From Neodiprion pinetum (taxonomy: Eukaryota > Arthropoda > Insecta > Hymenoptera > Diprionidae), in assembly GCF_021155775.2 (NCBI RefSeq), contig NC_060237.1:14344970-14408969 (forward strand): 64,000 bases of DNA, given 5' to 3'. The number at the start of each line of letters is the position of its first letter. Position 1 is the first letter of the stretch. Made by a program: the position numbers and the translations under genes. Of the stretch, positions 19,311-30,415 are shown piece after piece. The notes beneath the pieces are model-generated. The model was not told the DNA's origin and did not search any database. It worked only from the letters and a program-made list of their open reading frames with translations.

Positions 19311-22300
19311 ATGACAGCTCCTGAATTAAAAGAACACTCAGCAATTTTTCTAATAGACACCGGCGCAGATATCAGTCTAATTAAAGCTAATGTTTTACAT
19401 CCTGACGTTTTAATCAGTGTAGACGAAATTTCTATGATAACGGGAATAACAACCAACAAAGTTAAAACTTTGGGAATAACAAATTTAACTTTACAAAACG
19501 AACCAAGTAAATTTCACGTCGTACGGTCAACCTTTTTGCTAAATTGCGACGGTATATTAGGTAAAGATTATTTGCGCGAGCGTAAGGCTGAGATCTCTTT
19601 TACACATAACACCTTGGTAACGAAAACTGACCCGATTAGACCGATACGCTTTATCGGATACGAAGAACATTCCGATACCAAAACAAAACCGCAAAAACGT
19701 TTGTTGAAAATTCGTGCGCGCACAAAGCAAGCCATTGGCATCGACGTAATCAGTTGTGGCACAAAAGAAGCATATTTGCCACGCGTAGAAACCATAGACG
19801 GCGTATACATTGGTGAGGCTGCGGTCTCGGTACAAGATGGCGTATGCCATGTTCTTGCAATTAATACCTTGGATAGAGATATTGAGATAGAGATTCCACC
19901 ACAGGAAGTGATACCTTTTGAATATCACAACTTTCCGGAGGAGCATGAATATCACGATTCAAGTTCAGAAGACTTAAATTTAGAACCTGTAGTGACTGAT
20001 CGATTTACAGAAATTCAATCAAAATTGCATCTAGATCATTTAAATATAGAGGAACGCGATCACGTATTAGATATCATTGAGGAATATCCGGAATTATTCC
20101 ATTTACCTGGAGATAAATTAAAATCTACACCCGGAATTCAGCATCGTATACTAACCGAGGATGATATACCGATTAATACGCGACAATACCGGTTCCCTCC
20201 AATTCACAAAACCGAGATTGAAAACCAAATCAAAATTAAAATTGACAACGGAATAATAGTTCCTTCAAATTCACCGTATAATTCACCCGTGTGGATTGTA
20301 CCCAAAAAACCAGATTCTGCGGGTAGAAAACGATGGCGCATGGTAATTGATTTTCGGAAATTGAATGAAAAGACAATTGGGGACGCGTATCCATTACCTA
20401 ACATTACAGACATTCTTGATCATCTCGGTGAAGCGCGATATTTTTCAACTTTTGATCTTGCCAGCGGTTTCCAACAAATTGAAATGGACCCCCAAGATAG
20501 AGCAAAAACCGCATTCACAACACCAAACGGTCATTACGAATATCTTAGAATGCCTGAAGGGCTTAAAAACGCGCCCGCTACATTTCAAAGATTAGTGGAT
20601 CGAACATTACGCGGACTACAAGGAGTCGAAGTTTTCGTTTATTTAGACGACATCGTAGTTTATGCAAAGAATTTAGAAGAACACGGCAAGAAAATCCGCC
20701 GGTTATTTAACAAATTAAAAGACGCTAGATTAACGTTACAACCAGATAAATGTGAATTTCTAAAAACAGAAGTGGCTTATTTAGGCCATATTATTGGCAG
20801 ATCAGGAGTTAGACCGGACCCGAAGAAAATTACGGCGGTTCGACATTTTCCACAACCTAAAAATCCTAAGAACATTAGACAATTTCTGGGACTAGCCGGT
20901 TACTACAGGCGTTTTATTAAAGATTTTGCGGGAAAGGCTAGGCCTCTTACAGACTTATTAAAGAAGGAATCACCATTTATTTGGGGAAAAGATCAAAAGA
21001 AAAGTTTCAAAATTTTAAGGAAATATCTATGCCAATATCCTATCTTGCAGTACCCAAATTTCAAAAAGCAATTCACGTTAACTACCGACGCATCCGACTA
21101 TGCGATCGGAGCCGTTTTAAGCCAGGAAGTGGACGGTTATGACATGCCCGTCGCCTACCTGTCGCGTGCTCTGAGCAAAGCGGAGCAAAATTATTTTACA
21201 ACTGAGAAAGAGTGTTTAGCAGCTCTATATGCCGTACTACATTTTCGACCTTACCTTTATGGCCGAAAATTCACACTGGTTAGTGATCATGAGCCATTGC
21301 GCTGGATCGACTCGATTAAAGATCCCGGGCAGCGACTAATACGATGGAGGCTCAAGTTACGAGATTACGAGTATGAATTCAAACACAAGGCTGGACGACT
21401 CAACAGTAACGCAGATGCATTGTCGCGCAATCCAGTCCCTGTTACCGACGGTATTTCCCAATCGTCGGAGTCATCTGATAGTGGAAACGATAGTGACAAC
21501 CTAATGATTAAATCTGTAGACTCATTTCCAAAATATTCAGACTATTTGAAAATAATTAGAACAGCTGATATTGAAAATCCAAACATTATCGAAGTACACG
21601 AAAGCGTTTTCGATAGACTTGACAATTATGCGCATACCGTTTCTGTAGATCTTGAAATGAGTTCCGGTATAGCAAGCGATTTTAGGAAAAAGTATGGGGT
21701 ACCGGAACACCTTCGCAGTCAAGCCGATATGCATTCAGTAGCTAAATTAGAACTGCCAAATCAGAAAATTTATTACATTATGACAAAATTAAACTTCTGG
21801 GACAAACCAGAATATGAAGACATGTACCTCAGTCTGATCAATTTTCGGAAAATTTTAGAGGATGACTCTGTTAAAACAGTTAGAATACCTAGAATGGGAT
21901 GCGGTCTAGATAAACTAGCATGGAACAAAGTAAGAACCATGTTACGATTCATTTTTGGAGGAACTGGAATCAAAATTTTTGCTTGTACAAATTTAAAATT
22001 AATAGAGAATCAAAAACTCCAGACTATATTTGCTATTATGAACCCTGGGTCAAATTTGAAGCTCAGTACTAAACCGAACCAATGGAAGATATTACCCATC
22101 GATTCGAAAAATTCAAAATTACCTGCTCCAAAAATAAAGCGACCATTAGCAAAATCAGACTCGATCCCAAGGAAAAAATCAGCTGACGAAACATTCTGTC
22201 CAAAAACAAAGACTACCATAGAGCCTGATGAGAACGCGATCTCAACAAGAACCCGATCGAGAGCTAGGACAACAGCAGGAAGTAGGCAAGCTGTTTCGGA

Positions 22301-24680
22301 AGATTCATCCGACGATGAATCTTCCGAACCGCCGGCCTACCGGAGGCAAAGAAGTGTATTACCGAATTTAGGTCTTGAACAACCTACTACATCCCAGGGA
22401 ACACAACAACCTGAAAAAACAAACATTCAGACTGACGACGACGACGTTGAATCTGATTCTGAGCCTGAAAATATAACAGTAAAATTAAAATCACCGCGTG
22501 ATAGAGATAGCGATTCGGATAATGATGTATTTTTGCAAACAGAAGCGAGTCGTAAAGCTAAATTATCTATAGATCCTAAAGAATTGAGGAAATCATTTGA
22601 CCTCTTTAATAAATCTTTGCGCGAAAGAAGTAATCTGAATCCGAAGGAGTTGCAAGATTCATTTGAACTCTTTGACAAGACCTTGCACGAGGGGAGTCTT
22701 CTAGACAACTCCAATCACTCGGATGCAGATGAAGTAGGGTTACCAGGCCATATATCAGAGGGTGAAGAATTAGACGAAATCATACGTGAGGTACTCGACG
22801 AAAAAGACGAGACGGATGACGACGAATTAAATAACAAAATTGAAAAATTTTTAGAAAGAGTTAATAGAAATCAAGGAAACAATAGCGAGGCTGGACAGAC
22901 TAACACCAATCAAACTAATTTGAATGAGTCAGTAGTTAGTCGACCTTTGCAGAAATCGGCATTACCAACACCTATAGTCGCACCCAGACCAATAGCACTC
23001 TCAACCCCGTATCCTTTGAATATGATACCTGAGTTGAATGAGACGGGGGACATTTCAGTGAAAAGCAAGGTCAGTAAAACGCCAAGGCGTTTACAGCCGC
23101 AACTAGACTTCCGAGATTTACCAACGCGAATTGAAATCACGGAAAGTATACCACCAGATTTAGAAACAGTGTCGCCATTAAAATTTCCAAAAACAGGTTA
23201 CCACTCAGGGAATAATATCTCATTCAGTCGTGAAAATTTGACATACAGAAAAGACAACTATGTACATTTCATATCAATAGATTCAGAATTTTCTACACCA
23301 GTCAGCAGGCTATTAAACGATTTGGAATTAATAAATGCAGACGATCACCGTGGTGCAAAACCAAAATTAGGCCAAGTCATTATTACAAAAACGGGAAAAT
23401 ATAGCATATTTAGCCTCGTAGTTAAAAGAAAACATTTTGACAAAATTGAATTACATAACGTCAAGGTAGCTTTAGGAAACTTGAAAACGACTCTATTAGA
23501 TTTGAAAATAAAAACATTCAGAATTTCAAAATTAGGGGATATGACTGACGAACTGTCAATAGACATCTCAAATTTATTAATAGATATTTTTGAAAACGAA
23601 GATATAGACATTACAATCTGTTCAGGTATAACCGAGATACCACCATCAGAAATACGACTGGGCATAATTTCGGAAATGCATAGTGGACTGATGGGAGGAC
23701 ACAAAGGCGTGACCAAAACATATCGAAGAATCCGCGAAAGATTTTATTGGCCACGAATGAGAGAGGATATCAGTAATTTCATTCGGAGATGCGAAAGCTG
23801 TCAAGAACAAAAGCTAGTTCGCGTAAAGACTAGAGAGCCAATGCTAATAACGGACACTCCATCTGAGCCGTTTGAGAAAATTTCGCTAGACACAGTAGGT
23901 CCACTTCCGCAGACCCCTAGTGGCAATAAGCATATCTTAACTATGCAGGATAATCTGACAAAATTTTGTATCGCTGTGCCTATTCCCGATATAAGAGCTG
24001 AGACTGTGGCTCACGCAATGGTAAAACACCTGATTTTGCATTTTGGATCGCCTAAAACCATTCTAACAGATCGAGGAACAAGTTTCGTAAATAAACTATT
24101 ACAAGAATTAGCTAAACTGTTCAAAATTAAACATATTACCACTTCCAGTTATCGACCACAATCAAATGGCGCATTAGAACGTAGTCATATTGTTTTAACA
24201 GAGTACATTAAACATTATATTGATGAGTTCGACGATTGGGATGAACTAGTTCAATTTGCTATGTTTTCATACAATACGGCGGTTCATGAAGCCACAAACT
24301 TTACACCGTATGAGCTAGTTTTCGGAAGAATAGCGCGCTGTCCAACTTCGTTTGATACTGATGAAAACCATTTAACGTACAACTCGTATCTTGAAGACCT
24401 AATGATCAGATTAAACGAAATGCAGGCCCTGGCTGCGACCAACTTAGTGCAGGCGAAGGAAAGGTCGAAAATGTATTACGATCGGACAGCACATCCATTC
24501 AAAGGCAAAGCAGGAGACATGGTACGCGTACAAATAGAAGCTAGAAAAGGAAAATTTAGCAAGCGATACCAAGGTCCATATAGAATTGTTAAAGTCTTGG
24601 AAAACAATAATGTAGTATTAGAAGGTAACAACGGTGAAAGATTCGTTAAACATGTAGACAAACTCGAATTGGCTTACTGA
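19311..24680 (+). CDS. pol: Gypsy-A Pol polyprotein: protease, RT, RNase H, two macro domains, integrase
   Basis: 1789 residues, uninterrupted. Protease LIDTGADISLIK (DTG at about 16). Reverse transcriptase with YLDD at 444-447. RNase H with TTDASDYAIGA (Asp about 593) and NSNADALSR. Then a first TARG1/OARD1-like macro domain (about 771-892), an acidic Ser/Asp-rich linker, and a second diverged macro domain (about 1315-1437). The integrase has an HHCC zinc site (about 1455-1500) and catalytic D1527, D1587 and E1623 with the usual 35-residue D-E spacing. The RT motif usually MPFGL reads MPEGL here (codon 20556-20558), a probable defect. Ordinary Gypsy pol is about 1000-1200 residues; the excess is the macro-domain region. 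Confidence 0.93.
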   Translation: MTAPELKEHSAIFLIDTGADISLIKANVLHPDVLISVDEISMITGITTNKVKTLGITNLTLQNEPSKFHVVRSTFLLNCDGILGKDYLRERKAEISFTHNTLVTKTDPIRPIRFIGYEEHSDTKTKPQKRLLKIRARTKQAIGIDVISCGTKEAYLPRVETIDGVYIGEAAVSVQDGVCHVLAINTLDRDIEIEIPPQEVIPFEYHNFPEEHEYHDSSSEDLNLEPVVTDRFTEIQSKLHLDHLNIEERDHVLDIIEEYPELFHLPGDKLKSTPGIQHRILTEDDIPINTRQYRFPPIHKTEIENQIKIKIDNGIIVPSNSPYNSPVWIVPKKPDSAGRKRWRMVIDFRKLNEKTIGDAYPLPNITDILDHLGEARYFSTFDLASGFQQIEMDPQDRAKTAFTTPNGHYEYLRMPEGLKNAPATFQRLVDRTLRGLQGVEVFVYLDDIVVYAKNLEEHGKKIRRLFNKLKDARLTLQPDKCEFLKTEVAYLGHIIGRSGVRPDPKKITAVRHFPQPKNPKNIRQFLGLAGYYRRFIKDFAGKARPLTDLLKKESPFIWGKDQKKSFKILRKYLCQYPILQYPNFKKQFTLTTDASDYAIGAVLSQEVDGYDMPVAYLSRALSKAEQNYFTTEKECLAALYAVLHFRPYLYGRKFTLVSDHEPLRWIDSIKDPGQRLIRWRLKLRDYEYEFKHKAGRLNSNADALSRNPVPVTDGISQSSESSDSGNDSDNLMIKSVDSFPKYSDYLKIIRTADIENPNIIEVHESVFDRLDNYAHTVSVDLEMSSGIASDFRKKYGVPEHLRSQADMHSVAKLELPNQKIYYIMTKLNFWDKPEYEDMYLSLINFRKILEDDSVKTVRIPRMGCGLDKLAWNKVRTMLRFIFGGTGIKIFACTNLKLIENQKLQTIFAIMNPGSNLKLSTKPNQWKILPIDSKNSKLPAPKIKRPLAKSDSIPRKKSADETFCPKTKTTIEPDENAISTRTRSRARTTAGSRQAVSEDSSDDESSEPPAYRRQRSVLPNLGLEQPTTSQGTQQPEKTNIQTDDDDVESDSEPENITVKLKSPRDRDSDSDNDVFLQTEASRKAKLSIDPKELRKSFDLFNKSLRERSNLNPKELQDSFELFDKTLHEGSLLDNSNHSDADEVGLPGHISEGEELDEIIREVLDEKDETDDDELNNKIEKFLERVNRNQGNNSEAGQTNTNQTNLNESVVSRPLQKSALPTPIVAPRPIALSTPYPLNMIPELNETGDISVKSKVSKTPRRLQPQLDFRDLPTRIEITESIPPDLETVSPLKFPKTGYHSGNNISFSRENLTYRKDNYVHFISIDSEFSTPVSRLLNDLELINADDHRGAKPKLGQVIITKTGKYSIFSLVVKRKHFDKIELHNVKVALGNLKTTLLDLKIKTFRISKLGDMTDELSIDISNLLIDIFENEDIDITICSGITEIPPSEIRLGIISEMHSGLMGGHKGVTKTYRRIRERFYWPRMREDISNFIRRCESCQEQKLVRVKTREPMLITDTPSEPFEKISLDTVGPLPQTPSGNKHILTMQDNLTKFCIAVPIPDIRAETVAHAMVKHLILHFGSPKTILTDRGTSFVNKLLQELAKLFKIKHITTSSYRPQSNGALERSHIVLTEYIKHYIDEFDDWDELVQFAMFSYNTAVHEATNFTPYELVFGRIARCPTSFDTDENHLTYNSYLEDLMIRLNEMQALAATNLVQAKERSKMYYDRTAHPFKGKAGDMVRVQIEARKGKFSKRYQGPYRIVKVLENNNVVLEGNNGERFVKHVDKLELAY
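21621..21995 (+). other. TARG1/OARD1-like macro domain 1 inside Gypsy-A Pol
   Basis: Pol residues about 771-892. Seen: VSVDLEMSSGIASDF (ADP-ribose loop 1), YYIMTK with Lys826, a KPEYEDMYLSLINF helix and RMGCGLDKLAWNKV with Asp867. In human TARG1 (OARD1), which removes ADP-ribose from acidic residues, the catalytic pair is Lys84 in an ITK context and Asp125 in the GCGLD motif. Both positions are kept, so enzyme activity is plausible. Assignment is from motif order; function in the element is inferred. Confidence 0.8.
23253..23622 (+). other. Diverged macro domain 2 inside Gypsy-A Pol
   Basis: Pol residues about 1315-1437. It follows the same pattern as domain 1: N.YVHFISIDSEF, then FSLVVKRKHFDK, a long helix ending in LGNLKTTL, FRISKLGDM in place of the GCGLD loop, and a terminal DIDITIC strand. 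The Gly-rich loop and the Asp are lost. A similar second copy occurs at the same place in Gypsy-D. It is probably a non-catalytic duplicate; ADP-ribose binding may also be gone. Confidence 0.62.
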
Positions 24681-24772
24681 TGGAACGCATTGTAGACTGA
24701 TTAATGCGACTACAAATAAGAGATGGGGAGTAATGAACATTCATTTTCGAGGAAATAAGGAGGAAGAATACC

Positions 24773-24976
24773 ATGGATTCATTAGGGGAATTTACCTTAT
24801 TAATTATCGGATTTTGGATATTGAGGGAAACGAACTTGGAAGACTACATGATCACATCATTTACCAACAATCCTGGGATATTTCTAAGTAATTTTAAGCT
24901 TAACGCTAACGGATGGGGCGTGACCAACCGCAACGAGGGATATTCAACTGTAACTAGCTCTAAGTTTGAAGTCTAA
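24773..24976 (+). pseudogene. Envelope-like N-terminal remnant of Gypsy-A
   Basis: A 67-codon frame in the position of env. It starts with ATG in good context (ACCATGG), followed by a hydrophobic segment like a signal peptide (about residues 7-17) and then DYMITSFTNNPGIFL, which resembles the mature N-terminus of envelope proteins of insect errantiviruses as I remember them. It stops at 24976. The match is short and the rest is broken, so it is a relic at best. Confidence 0.45.
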
Positions 24977-25161
24977 CACCTAAGAGGGAAGTTCAGCAAT
25001 GAACTTGATCTGCCCTTAGAGTTCGTTCAGAAGCTTCTGAATGGATCAACTCAGTGTGATGTTAACCTTGAAACCTTTCCTTTCTTTCAAATTCCTTTCA
25101 TTCCAAATTAACGTTAAAAATGCTACAGTATATTAGGAAAAAAAAAAAAAAAAAATGACCA

Positions 25162-25365
25162 TTGGAACTTCGGCAATTATTTAAGGCAAATGGCAATTTG
25201 GTGAAAACTTTTACAAAACCTAACAGGAGAAAAGGCGAGTTCGAGTGGCTGAATGCAGTCGATGAGCTGTTTGGGTCCAGAATGCACTACTCCAAAGGAA
25301 CCCAGATGCCAAAACAAGGCAGCACTTCAAAGTACTGCCAGGATTCCTGTTCGTCAACCTATTAA
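25162..25365 (+). pseudogene. Possible second envelope-like remnant of Gypsy-A
   Basis: A 67-codon frame just after an A-run contains NRRKGEFEWLNAVDELFG, whose basic site followed by an LFG-ending segment resembles the cleavage and fusion-peptide region of F-type envelope proteins. It is separated from the first remnant by stops and about 185 bases. It is non-functional and the assignment is tentative. Confidence 0.35.
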
Positions 25366-26013
25366 TGAGTATCCGCTACGAGGGTACACATACGACTACG
25401 ACTGTCAGTGGGTCACATAATACTGGGCCCACCACAAAGATCTGAATGCACGGAATCCGGCCACTACCAAGGCGTAAGGCTCTCCAACTAGCCGAGCATC
25501 CAGACCTCGCTCACCAATCAGAGGACACGGTACACCTGATGTACAGCAGCGCCAAAGCCAAATGTCAACCAACGCAGAACATACTAGCCGTTCCACCAAC
25601 GTTTCGCATAAGTCATTTTCGCTATGAAGAACTCGGCTGACCAGTCTCACTGATCATAGAGAGTTATTCTCCCGCCGACCTCACATCCTAAATTGCGGTA
25701 GCAACGATTGTCACAATGTTCTAAGATATTCCACCTCTAATCATGATATTACTCCCTTACGTTAACCTGAGTTATAGTTGTCCTTAATGTGAAGGCCGGC
25801 TGACCAGTTCACTGATCACAGAGAGTTATTCTCCCGCCGACCTGAAATTTGTTTTAATATCTATATAATACCTTATTCATCATTATTATTGTCACACACA
25901 CACACACAGACACACACATACATTATCATTTTGATGACTCTCAAGTTCTGTATACCTACTAGCCTTTAATTATTCATCAACGGGGACGTTGATGGTTTCT
26001 AAGTGGGGAGGGA

Positions 26014-27638
26014 TGTTACGCCCCGACGTACTGCCTTGGCGTACCTTTTTCAAAATTCCATTTCATTTCATTTCTTTAATTATTACATAACAATCTCATA
26101 TTCTAATAAGGTCACGTACAGTCCTTGGCATCCGCTGACATTGTATCTTATTTGCTGACACCAGGAATCGCGCTATAAAATTACTGACCCAGTAACAGCG
26201 GCGCTCAGCCCGGGAATATCTCTCTTTTTGAGTCAAAATTATCATCAATAATTAGGATAAACCACTACCTTTGGAACCCTCAAATTAAAATAGATTCTTT
26301 GTTAATATGTGTGGATGAATGCGTGAGAATTATCTTAAGATACCTTCTGTTGACATCTTGTACGTATAAGTGACGAGATTGAGAATCGTCGGAATACCAT
26401 CGAATGACGCGAACTAACGCTGACCGTGTAGATTTGGACACCGGGAGGTCGCCCCCGCACTTAATTGGCTAATTACTGTTGCAACTTGTTGCAACTGCAG
26501 ATTTTTCCCTATTAATACCCTCTGGCCCAAGCAGCCATGTCTTACGTCTGTCAAGTCGCGAAGTGCGTGGACGTAAACCCGGATTAGCCCTCTCGAGCAA
26601 TAGTAGCGTTCGGAAAATCTTAGTTGTGACCGGCCTAAAGTCTCGCGCTAATTCGTCAAATTCGAGCATTCAGTTATTCTGTTAGCTGCAAGAGACTCAC
26701 TTTCTTCTACATTTCCATCTTTTCTGTTCTTTACTAAATCTCATCTCTTCTGTGAATAGACATTTTTATGATATTCCATTTTCCATAATTAAATTGAGTT
26801 CGGCCCTGATTCAATCGAATCAGGTAATCTTAAATATAATTCCAAATCTAAAAGACTAAGTGACCGACGTTCAACTCCGTTCGATTGATCAACTCTTCCA
26901 AACTTGAGGTGAGGCCCCTGGTCCAGCATTCTACCGACGCAGACCGACACGATCCGACGGCTCTCAATCTCGTCGACCGATTCACCTAAAGCTAAGTCAA
27001 TCCGAGTGTTAATCTTCGAAATTAAACGAATTCTTGTTTCACCTTCATAATCAAAATCTACTTCAGTAATTTTCATTCAAAATCAAGTCTAGAATTGGTG
27101 GCTAGCTTCACTACCCCCAATTAAATCGTACTTATTGTTTCCAAGAATTAACGAATAAGACTTAACCATAATATATATATAATTGATTCAAGATAATCTA
27201 AAAAGAGAGATACAATCCAATAATCACGACCAACTAGTTAACCATCGTTCAGAGTAGATGTTCCTGGTACCAAATATTAATATCCTTTAGAATATTATAA
27301 CACACGATTTGTATGAACTTGAACACTTTATAAATTGTTATTTTCGGCTCATACACAGAAACAGAATATACTTCATCTTTTACCAGTTGAATCATATTAA
27401 ACATTCATTCTGAACGACCTTCTTCCCACTTTCTTTATTATAAAATTGCCTCAACCATTTAAACAAACCTCACAGACCTGTACAGGACTATAGCAACACG
27501 ATCCTACAAATTACCGGCTTATCGAAAGGTAGGTCTTCTCTTAGTTTTAATAATTATTCATTGTCGTTACGTGGGAGCTTGATTATTCAGTTAATCATTA
27601 ACTACCACCGCTCAGTACACCCTCACCCCCACGTAACA
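26014..27638 (+). repeat. Gypsy-A 3' LTR
   Basis: Bounded by the inverted termini TGTTACG and CGTAACA (1625 bases), preceded by a polypurine tract and followed directly by satellite DNA. No second LTR is present for comparison, so the length is inferred from the ends. It contains a TATAAAA at 26174-26180 and no convincing gene. Confidence 0.65.
26174..26180 (+). promoter_or_regulatory. TATA box candidate in the Gypsy-A LTR
   Basis: TATAAAA in the context CGCTATAAAATTACTG, 160 bases into the LTR, followed by GC-rich sequence. Position and sequence fit an LTR promoter; there is no transcript evidence. Confidence 0.4.
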
Positions 27639-27899
27639 CAAATTACAATTCATAAAGTAGATTAAATTTCATTTTTCCAATGAATAATATTCATATTTAA
27701 TTGATATGTGAGCACAAAATTGAAATATTGTATATGGGAGTTTTTTGATAATTATATACAAATTTGAAAAATTTTGAATATTGTGAAAAAAAATTTTTTT
27801 TCCAAAAGTTCTCTTTTTTTAAAAGAGAATTGGAAATTATATTATATTATATATATATATATAAATATATATATATGTATGTACATATATCTATATATT

Positions 27900-27957
<58 letters not shown>

Positions 27958-29820
27958 AATATATATATATTTTTATGTATACTTGTATTATACATTATTA
28001 TAATAGAATATGAAAGGAGGTAATTTAGTTGAATAATTTGATAAAATGAAGAATGATTCAATTAAATAAATTATTTTTCTTGAATTAATAAATAATTAAT
28101 TTTTAAAAATAAAAATATGGAATTATGCAAATAATAATTCATCTATCTGTATGTTTTCTTCAAATTTCATAATAACGTCAAATCCATTTTATAAATGTTC
28201 CAGATCACGATTCATAAAGTGAATTGTACGGCATTTTTCTGAGAAATAATATTTTCATTTTAATTAATATGTGAGCAGATAATTGAAAAATATTTAGGAT
28301 TTTTCTCATAATCATACATGATTTAAAAAAATTTGAATAATGTGAAAAATTTTTCGTCAAAAAGTTCTCTTTTTTCTAAGGAAAATTGAAAATTATGACA
28401 TATATACAAATATATACATATATATAAATATGTATATACGCACACACATATATATATATATATTTATGTATACTCATATTAAACATTAATATAATAAAAT
28501 ATAAATGGAGGTTATGAGGTTGAATAATTTGATAAAATAAAAAATGATTTGTTTATATGAATTATTTTTCTTAAATTAAAAGAAAATCAATTCTTGAAAA
28601 TAAAAATATGAAATTAAATAAATAATAATTCATCTATCTGTATGTTTTCTTTAGATTTCATAATAAGTTCCAATCCATTGTATAAATGTTCCAGATTACA
28701 ATTCATCAGGTGAATTGAATGGCATTCTCCCAATGAATCATATTCATATTTTAATTGATATGTGAGCACAAAATTAAAAAATATACGGGATTTTTCTGAT
28801 AATTATATATAATTTTGAAAAATTTTAATAATGTGAAGAAAAGTTTTTTTTAAAAAGTTCTCTTTTTTCAAAAGAAAATTGGAAATTATATTATACATAT
28901 ACATATATATGTATATATATACATGTACGCACACACATATATGTATTTATGTATACTCATATTATACATTAATATAATGGACTATGAAAGGAGGTAATTA
29001 AGTTAAATAATTTGATAAAATAAAAAATGATTCATTCAAATAAATTATTTTCCTTAAATTAAAGAATGATTAATTTTCAAAAATTAAAAATATGAAATTT
29101 AATAAATAATAATTCATCTATTTGTATGTTTTCTTCAAATTTCATAATAAGTTTTAATCTGCTGTATGAATGTTCCAAATTACAATTCATAAAGTAAATT
29201 GAATGGTATTTTTCTAATGAATAATATTTATATCATAATTGATATGTGAGCACATAATTAAAACATATATGGGATTTTTCTGATAATTATATATAATTTT
29301 AAAAAATTTGAATAATGTGAAAAAAAATTTTTTTTAAAAACTTCTTTTTTTTTTAAAGAAAATCGGAAATTATATTATATATATATATATATATCAGTAT
29401 ATATAAATATATACGCACACACATATATATACTTATGTATACTTATATTATACAATAATATAATAGAATGTGAAAGGAGGTAATTAAGTTGAATAATTAA
29501 TTCTTAAAAATAGAAATATAAAATCTAATGAATAATAATTTATTTATCAGTATGTTGTCTTTAAATTCCATATTAAGTTTTAATCCATTTTATAAATGTT
29601 TCAGATTACAATTCATGAAGTAAATTGTACGACATTTTTCTAATGAATAATATTCTTATTTTAAATAATATGTGAGCAGATAATAAGAAAATATTTAGGA
29701 TTTTTCTAATAATTATACATAATTTAACAAAATTAAAATAATATAAAAATAAATTTTTTTTTTTCAAATTTCCCTTTTCTTGAAAGTGAATTGAAAATTT
29801 CAATATGCATATATATATAT

Positions 29821-29901
<81 letters not shown>

Positions 29902-30379
29902 TATATATTTATATCATACATTAATATAATAGGATATAAATGAAGGTAATTGAGGTAAATAATGTAATGAAATAAAGAATGATTCATTCAAATAAATTAT
30001 TTTTCTTAAATTGAAGAATGAATAATTTTTAAAAATTAAAAATACGAAATCAAATAAATAATAATTTATCTATCAGTATGTTGTCTTTAAATTTCGTAAT
30101 AAGTTTGAATCTATTTTATAAATGTTCCAGATTACAATTCATAAAGTCAATTGTACGGCATTTTTCTAAAGAATAATATTTTTATTTTAATTGATATGTT
30201 AGCAGATAATTGAAAAATATTCAGGATTTTTCTAATAATTATATATGATTTCAAAAAATATAAATATTGTGAAAAAAATTTTTGTCAAAAAGTTCTCTTC
30301 TTTCAAAAGAAAAGTCGAAATTATAACATATATATAAATATATACATATATGTATACATGTATACATATATGTGTGTGA

Positions 30380-30415
<36 letters not shown>

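Larger units (their letters stand above)
24681..26013 (+). other. Gypsy-A region between pol and 3' LTR
   Basis: Contains the two envelope-like fragments, an A-run (25137-25155), and a nearly exact direct repeat of about 48 bases (GGCTGACCAGT...TTATTCTCCCGCCGACCT at about 25634-25682 and 25797-25843). It ends in the polypurine tract AAGTGGGGAGGGA beside the LTR. No intact gene remains. Confidence 0.65.
18361..27638 (+). mobile_element. Gypsy-A: 5'-truncated Ty3/Gypsy element with macro domains in Pol and an envelope relic
   Basis: Order: partial gag, full pol, envelope remnants, polypurine tract (AAGTGGGGAGGGA, 26001-26013) and a long 3' LTR. The 5' LTR, leader and about the first 120 Gag codons are missing; low-complexity DNA abuts the gag fragment directly. 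The right end joins the satellite array, where CAAA after the LTR fits a 4-bp target duplication (satellite monomers elsewhere read TTCCAAATTAC). Confidence 0.85.

Noticed and set aside
26789..27076. A 95-codon minus-strand frame inside the Gypsy-A LTR with a fairly protein-like composition
   Set aside because: No domain recognised, no counterpart in other elements, and the position within an LTR makes chance more likely. Kept out of the annotation.
27990..28025. GAAAGGAGGTAAT in satellite monomers, resembling a bacterial ribosome binding site
   Set aside because: It recurs in every monomer, is followed by no gene, and the genome is eukaryotic.
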